A DNA stretch of 64,000 nt from Circinella umbellata (Eukaryota; Mucoromycota; Mucoromycetes; Mucorales; Lichtheimiaceae), in assembly GCA_025093555.1 (NCBI GenBank), contig JAIWNF010000041.1, positions 248,001 through 312,000 of the forward strand, written 5' to 3'. The notes under the pieces are model-generated. The model was not told the DNA's origin and did no database searches. It saw nothing but the letters and a program-made list of their open reading frames with translations. Below, one piece after another: positions 57,748-64,000 of the stretch (positions are counted from its first letter, which is position 1; each line of letters starts with the position of its first letter). The position numbers and the translations under genes are program-made.

Positions 57748-58232
57748 GATGGAACCATCTATTTTTTATACCTTTATCATTATCTTATGTATTTACTTTA
57801 TAACATTCATGGTTTTATATACTAAATACTTTAAAGCTTGTTACTTATATAATAAAATGAAAACAAAATTGTTTATGCCTTAATGAATTCTACTTTACTG
57901 TATATATATAAAGAAATACATATGAGATGAAGAATATAATAATTTATATTTAATCGCTTTGAAGCTTATAATTGTTGTTCATTTATTACTTTCAATAAAG
58001 AAATAAAATAAATCGCTGTAAATATAGGTACGTAATATAAAAGTTCTTTATTTGTTCTACATACTGAACTAATAATATGATGATGAACATAGTAAAGAGA
58101 AGTTAGTTACGCATTCGAAAAAACTATAAAATTTGTTTTGTCTTCTTTGTAGGGGAATATAAAGTTGTTGGAATCTATGATAGGGTAAAAACTAGGGGAC
58201 TAATTACGATTTTAATAATGATAAGAGAACGT

Positions 58233-59927
58233 CTAGTGAATTCTAAACGTTTGTTCTTCCAGTTCGATACCATCGAAAAAATGGCCTTCGTCGTTATCTA
58301 TATCGCACACACCAATTGCTTTGTAGTAATCTCCTTCCTTTTTGACAACAGGGTATTGAGAGAATTGTATTATCCCGCTATTGTGTGTAAATGGTACTCC
58401 AGTAAGTATTGCATATTGACCAGAGTTTTGAAGTTTTTCTGTCAGTTTGTCGAACTTAAACTCTGGTATGAAAATCTCAGAGCCCGAATAAACTGTCCAT
58501 CGGAAGTCCATTTTTTCCATCGGCAAAAAATGTGAGAAGTTCCAAACATTTTTTATGATCTCATGGTAATCGTTAGAATCATAATGTTGATCATGCCATC
58601 CTAGGCCAATTTCTATGAACTTTTCCTTCGAAGAGTCTTGTAGTGTTAGCCGAATTGTAAGGATCCCCTTGTAACGGTTATTCGTGTAATTCTGAGGGAA
58701 AGGTGGTATTTTATCGTAGATAGATTGAAGCGTCAAAGACTCGGTGCGCTGTTCATCATTTGTAAATGCGCGACATGTTATTTCCAAAACTCTTCCGTTG
58801 ACAGTGTAGTTTTCAAAAGATGGCTTATCTATTTTCCAGTAATTGTGTTCTCCGTTAACACCTGTCCAGGACGGTAAATTGTATTTTTGAATGGGTATAT
58901 AAAAGTCTTCCTTCTCCGAGCCTTTATCTTTAGTACTCTTGTAGGATGAAATTTTACACGTGGTTTGGTAAAAACTATATGGTCCAAAACATAGAATACG
59001 GATATCCTTTTTTGCTAGAAGACCATAAAATTGTATTATTAATTCTAGTATGTCTTGTTCGTAATCAACTGTAATTTGTTTCATAACGTCAGGGAATATG
59101 TTGGCGAGTGCAAATATGAGGTCATGCTCTTTGGTACTGGTGCGTGTGTGTGCAAAATGTAATAAGGTGGAAGCGCTACAGTCAAAACCTGTACCAAAAT
59201 TTGGAATATAGGATTCGGATACGTAATCTCCCAAAAGGTGGATGTTGCGACCCACAACAAGCATTCTTGGTGACAGTAATGTTTCTTGCAAAGTCCACAT
59301 ACGTTTCATCCATTGAGATCCCATCATAGCTTTGCCATCAATCCAACGCGAATTCACAAAACGATGGCGGTTGGGTTTAGTTCCTGTGCCTAACTCCGGC
59401 ATCAATGCTAGTGTACAATATGTATTGCTATAAATTTTATGCATTTGATGTATTTCATTACGTTTTTCCTTCTCGTTGTCTTGATTAATGCACATTTGAT
59501 CATACCAAATATATTTGATATTAAAATCTTTGCATATCTGTTGTACAAGGCCTTCAAATTTGACAAACTTTGACCTGTCTGAGATTCGTTTTCTACCTCT
59601 TGGTCTTTTTGGAGCCGTCTTGTGTGTAAATACAATCTTGTGCTTTCCTTGATCGATACGGTAACTTTTTCCGGTCGTTTTATTTATTAGAATTTCACCA
59701 GACTGGTTCCATGAGTAGGATAATGTCCAATACCCCTCGTGGACTTCAGAACCCTTAACCACTTTCATATCTGATGTACGAACTAGATAACTAGGCATAA
59801 AATTTGGTTGCAGTAAAACTGATGGTATGTGATGTGGCGATTTCTCACAGCGACGATAGTCGTCATAAGCTGATAAGGTTGTATATTTCGGTGTATATTG
59901 CGTCTTGTGGTATGTAAAATACGTCAT
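58233..59927 (-). CDS. HET-domain protein D (564 aa)
   Basis: Single coding exon. The frame is open 20 codons further upstream (to 59987), but the ATG at 59927 gives MTYFTYHKTQY, aligning with the other copies, and the predicted 5'-UTR intron lies across the extra codons. HET blocks: GYWTLSYSWNQSGE (65-78), IKYIWYDQMCINQDNEKEK (137-155) and QWMKRMWTLQET (205-216). The last carries the canonical WTLQE of ascomycete HET domains rather than WTLEE. Then KEHDLIFALANIFPDVM, LPSWTGVNGEH, SGQYAILTGVPF, YPVVKKEGDYYKAIGVC, and a terminal EEQTFRIH. Variable segments are at 11-33 and about 180-203. Closest to copy B (KPRGRKR/RPRGRKR, TGKSYR). Confidence 0.9.
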   Translation of the reverse strand: MTYFTYHKTQYTPKYTTLSAYDDYRRCEKSPHHIPSVLLQPNFMPSYLVRTSDMKVVKGSEVHEGYWTLSYSWNQSGEILINKTTGKSYRIDQGKHKIVFTHKTAPKRPRGRKRISDRSKFVKFEGLVQQICKDFNIKYIWYDQMCINQDNEKEKRNEIHQMHKIYSNTYCTLALMPELGTGTKPNRHRFVNSRWIDGKAMMGSQWMKRMWTLQETLLSPRMLVVGRNIHLLGDYVSESYIPNFGTGFDCSASTLLHFAHTRTSTKEHDLIFALANIFPDVMKQITVDYEQDILELIIQFYGLLAKKDIRILCFGPYSFYQTTCKISSYKSTKDKGSEKEDFYIPIQKYNLPSWTGVNGEHNYWKIDKPSFENYTVNGRVLEITCRAFTNDEQRTESLTLQSIYDKIPPFPQNYTNNRYKGILTIRLTLQDSSKEKFIEIGLGWHDQHYDSNDYHEIIKNVWNFSHFLPMEKMDFRWTVYSGSEIFIPEFKFDKLTEKLQNSGQYAILTGVPFTHNSGIIQFSQYPVVKKEGDYYKAIGVCDIDNDEGHFFDGIELEEQTFRIH

Positions 59928-59933
59928 TGTTTT

Positions 59934-60023
59934 CTGTTTAAATATTATAAATTGGTTAGTCTGTATAGTCTTATTTCTTGATATCAAATATGTTGCATAA
60001 AGTCATCATTAAAATAAACTCAC
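59934..60023 (-). other. Predicted 5'-UTR intron of HET gene D
   Basis: Donor GTGAGTTTAT at 60023, acceptor TTTAAACAG ending at 59934, 6 nt before the ATG. Confidence 0.65.
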
Positions 60024-61900
60024 GAGAAAAGTATGTAATCAGAATAATAAACAAGGAAAAGCCAAGGATACTGAAGTAGTAAGAGTAGCAACAATGAAGT
60101 TTTTTTACGCGCAACCGTTATTTGGTTCAATAAAAATGTATTTTTTCTTTATTTATACCAAAACTGTTTAAATATGAAGTTTCTAAAATAAATGGGGAAA
60201 ACAAAAATGTAAAATAAACAGAAAAACAAGAAAAGATGTTATACTTCTACATTTATTTTTAATCTAAGAGAATACTAACGTTTAGAGTCTAGCTACTATT
60301 CTTGTGCTACTTACCGGGCTAAGCTAAAGGGGGACTGAATATAAATACGTAACACAATTAAAAACCCAAGTAAAATAGTTTTCGTGCTTAGAGGAAAACA
60401 GACTTTAAGCTGATAGTTAATGTAACATAAAGTTGAGTGAATTTGTAAACTAATATATGAAAGGTATGTATCATTCGTTTAATTGCTGCTTTATTTATAA
60501 GTAGAAAAAAAAAGTTTTTAAAAAGGGGTTATTAGCTAACTATCGTGACAAGTGCTTAGAATAGGTGACAAGCCTACCGGGATGTTGATCGACGTGACAA
60601 GAATGCCATCTAGAGTCTTGGTGGTGCTAGTGATACTTTTGTCTATTGTCTAGTTTTTGTGATGGTTCCTCTCGGTCCGTTCTTCTTTCCGCTTGCTGTT
60701 CTAGTTGGGTGCCCAAAAGTGTTTCATCAAAAAAGAGTCTAGCAACAACAACTATAAGGCAAGCTTAGCCTTCATCCCTTTGCATTGACTTGTATCTAAA
60801 TCTACTATTAGAAGCCAGAACGAGCCGAACTATTTACACCGACAAGAGGACACCATCTATTTAGTAAGTAGGTAAATATATAGATAAACAAGGAAATGTT
60901 TCACAAAAAAGTTTAATCTAAAAGAATAGTTAACGATTTCAGAACCGAGAAGCAGTATTACTATTACTATTACAGTTATAAGAACTACACCCACTCATTA
61001 ATTGTTATACGCCAATGTAGTACAAGAAGATAATTCGAAACTTAAATGCCAACCCTGTTGCAATAATTTATTCTGAATCGCTCTTTTGTGATATCTTCTT
61101 ACCAGCATGGCTAGATTATATGCATCTCAAGTAACTTTGTACAACTATTTAGTGGTTTGTCCGAACGCGCCATACTATGCACCAGTCCTATGCATCACAT
61201 ATAATACATAGTACGAGTGGCAAAAGAAACTACTAATTTCAATATCTAAGCTTATTTTCTGATTTCTTAATAATCTCACTACTTTATCCATTAAAGAGAT
61301 CTAATATTCTCCATTAAATGCCACTATTCTAACTGTTACTCAGCCCCATAACTTTACTTCGATATCGATTTCAAAGAAAAAAAATGTAAGGTTTGATCAT
61401 ATGTATAAAGGTAGTAAGATCTATACTGTAAGAGGGATCTCCTTCAAGTCAATGTTTCACAAGAGCTTATGAATTTATGAAATTGACTAAATTGTTTATA
61501 ACAACGCATTGCGCGCCATCTAGTTAAAAACGCAGTATTTTGGCCAAGCGCATGGCGTATTATATTATAGAACTATTTCTTCTCTCAAGAATAATTACTA
61601 ATTCAAAATATCCAATTTTGTTAATTTATAATTTACATAAAACCACCTAACAAGCTTTGCGTAGTTCATGACAGGGTAAAGTTGTTGTCAATAATTGTGT
61701 AACAAATAATTTTATCCCGATATCCGGTTACTCACAATAAGTACTTTTTATCATTATCAATATTTTTTATCACAAACTAGTATCCTATTTCATGTTCATA
61801 CAGTTTGTAAATACTGAATATCAAAAACCTATGCAGTTTCTTAACTGGATACTATATTATAAATAACGTTCTGTTACGTCCGCAAAAAAAAACCCTCTCC

Positions 61901-64000
61901 TCATAATTTTTTTATTATCATATAAAGAAAATTCAGTACCAATAAACATACCTACGTGAGTAATAAACAATACTTGTGTCATAAATAAATGGAACTACAA
62001 GAAAAGGGCGTATGGATTACAATATAGAATGAGTGGGCTTATTACAGCAGCTGAAGAAAAGATTATCATATTACGCAGGATAGTATAACGAATAAAAGAT
62101 GACATAAAATAATAATGCAAAACAATAAAAAAAATTAAACTGATCATGTTAAACATGAATAACAATAGCTTCTAGAAATCGCTTTTAAAAGTCATTATCT
62201 TTGTCTTGTAGCTGATGGTAGACTCCAGAGGCAAGATTTGATTTTTAGACAAGAATTCTATTACATCCTTATATGAAATATTGTTGTAGTTATGTTGAAT
62301 GAGTCATAAACAAGAACGCTACGTACTTTGTATGGTAGATACCGGCGTAGTTTCCAAATGTTTTTTTTGTTACGTAGAATGAACTTATGTTGGAAACTCC
62401 TGCTGGTCCAGATGGATCCCAGAATAGCAAGCTTATACTTATTAATATATACAACACCTATTATTAGTATCATATATGTACAATCTTTTTATTGCATGAT
62501 TATTTCGGGGCGGCATTGTTGCTGAAGCCTCCGAAAGTAAAAATAAAAATCGGGCATGATCTTTTACTTTAGAAATTAATTCTTGATTTAATTTGACCCA
62601 TTGGATATAATAAATTAGTATATATATTTTAATAGATTTTGAAATGGCTTGTTTTTTTTATTATCATACGTAAAATATTCATAATTTACCCACCCAAAGC
62701 AGAGGAAAATTCAGTTTGAATAAGACATGTTTCATATATGAAGGGCGCGCCATGTTACTAAAGTGCCGGCTCGGAATAGACGCGTCCCTCGTCTGACTAT
62801 AATTTTTTGGAGCGCCAGTAATCATTCCCTTTATCAATATCATTGTTGATGGTGATCAGTATAATTGAACAATGGTTGATTATAACCTTTCAAATTTTCT
62901 TTTCCCCCAGACATATTAGCTTACCCGGAAATATATAAGACTATAATATAAAGCTGCCATATATGGCATTTTCTATCAGTAAAGATAGAATATATTACAT
63001 CGTATTAAACATAAATAATTTGGTTCATTTATATTTGTAATCCTCCATATCTGTTACTATTATTATTATTGTTATTATTGTTATTATAACATTATAATAC
63101 GTATATGGTCCAGAACAGAAGCTATGGAAATATATAGTACGTACGTAAAATAGCATAGGTATGACGACAATGATTTTTTTTAATCACTGATTTTACATTG
63201 ATATAAAGATGTTGCGCAAGCAAACAATAACTTCAACATAAATCTTACATGTTGTCGGGTATATTGGTTTTATAGGTGAAAGCCTGACATCCACTGTCAA
63301 TGCACATAAGCTAAACGTACTAGTTGCTGACTGGGGTCGTGATCTATGTAGAGCAGAAGTATTCTTATGTAGACAAACCTAGACTTTAGAAATGACAATG
63401 AAAGTTCTTTTTTCATAACTTATGTATAAATATACTCTCTCTTTATTATTATTATTGCTATTATTATCACTATCATTATCATTATTTTAACCAAACTTCT
63501 GAAAAAGGTTTCTATCAGAAGTTCCCGCTTGTGAGAAACCCAGCCTAAACTAACATTTCACAAGTATCCAAATAAAAAATACTTTGTCCATAATGGTTAC
63601 ACTTGCACTTGCGAATCTGCCGAAATTTGCAAATTCATATTTAGAATTTTGTACATATCACAATAACTATTCCTCAAACTCGGGAATCTCCCGAAAATTT
63701 ACTATGGTGGGTGCTAGGTACGTAATTCATAGCCTGTTCACAAGCAAATATTCTTGAAAGTTTCGTTTTCCCTAGACATATTACGCCATTTTTTTTCTTG
63801 TTTTATCTTCCCAAAGAAGAACTTGATCCCATTAAAAAAAATAAACTGCATAAAAATGCTATGCTTAATAATAGACCATCCGCAGTGGTGGTTGTTACTG
63901 TCCCTGTTATGTTGATTTGATAGCTTGTTTAACACTCTGCTCACAATATTGTTAATGCTAAGCATTGGTTCTTCAACCAAGACTCATATATCAAAATTCT
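61901..64000. other. Intergenic, no supported gene
   Basis: Open frames are short and without domains. A locally GC-richer patch (62742-62815, GGGCGCGCC...GACGCGTCC) stands out. (TTA)n/(TTG)n microsatellites occur at 63057-63085 and 63440-63490, and TACGTACGTA at 63139. Nothing can be named. Confidence 0.5.

Larger units (their letters stand above)
57779..61900 (-). repeat. HET unit D: duplicated block around HET gene D
   Basis: The 3' flank (57779-58232) matches unit A through TTATGTATTTAC, TGCCTTAATGAATTCTACTTTA, GGGGAATATAAAGTTG and GAATCTATGATAGGGTAAAA to the stop codon. The 5' flank matches unit A through GTGGTGCTAGTGATAC (60622; cf. 28732 ATGGTGCTAGTACC), GAACGCGCCATAC (61163; cf. 29565), TTTTCTGATTTCTTAATAAT (61255) and TGTAACAAATAATTTTATCCCGATAT (61698; cf. 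30215). The unit inserted or duplicated right next to the BTB gene's 3' end. Confidence 0.75.

Noticed and set aside
1..64000. tRNA, rRNA, CRISPR arrays, bacterial operons
   Set aside because: No cloverleaf, rRNA core or regularly spaced repeat was seen. The gene structure is eukaryotic.

Overview
The window is AT-rich, intron-dense nuclear DNA from a filamentous fungus. It most resembles an early-diverging lineage (Mucoromycota, probably Mucoromycotina; Glomeromycotina is not excluded). The grounds are many 50-200 nt GT-AG introns, four conserved eukaryotic genes with fungal architecture (Spt4, a Nam8/Csx1-type RNA-binding protein, mitochondrial isoleucyl-tRNA synthetase, a KCTD-like BTB protein), decayed LINE, Helitron and DDE_4-type elements, and families of rapidly decaying multi-exon unknown genes. 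Taxonomy is inference from recognition, not from a search.

Layout. 1-2943: AT-rich DNA without recognisable genes, holding one fold-back MITE-like element (about 345-753). 2944-16542: the 5' half of a decayed DDE_4-type transposon, interrupted by a 12.57-kb palindrome (3976-16542). Each arm holds a complete two-gene CACTA/EnSpm-like (tnp2) transposon plus the duplicated chromodomain end of the interrupted element, around a 183-bp unpaired centre (10168-10350). 16620-20098: a decayed multi-exon unknown gene, then a HET-domain pseudogene. 21309-24779: Spt4 (+) and the RRM protein (-), convergent and intact. 26078-50950: HET-domain genes A, B and C on the minus strand, interleaved with a LINE fragment, decayed copies of an unknown gene family, a second DDE/chromodomain transposon and a Helitron Rep fragment. 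51339-57747: mitochondrial IleRS (19 exons) and the BTB/pentapeptide gene (9 exons), both +. 57779-61900: HET unit D. 61900-64000: no recognisable genes.

The main biology is (i) a set of four intact HET-domain genes and one pseudogene. They share an N-terminal signature, the HET core, a conserved C-terminal half and a 5'-UTR intron, and three or four also share kilobases of non-coding flank. They look like a local, rapidly diversifying candidate self/non-self-recognition or death-effector family. And (ii) a near-perfect palindrome whose outer ends coincide exactly with transposon termini, which suggests aberrant transposition. Reassembling exons by splice consensus gave in-frame totals for tnp2 (988 aa), its accessory protein (329 aa), Spt4 (116 aa), the RRM protein (451 aa), IleRS (973 aa) and the BTB protein (380 aa). 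These models are therefore internally consistent, but no transcript evidence was available.
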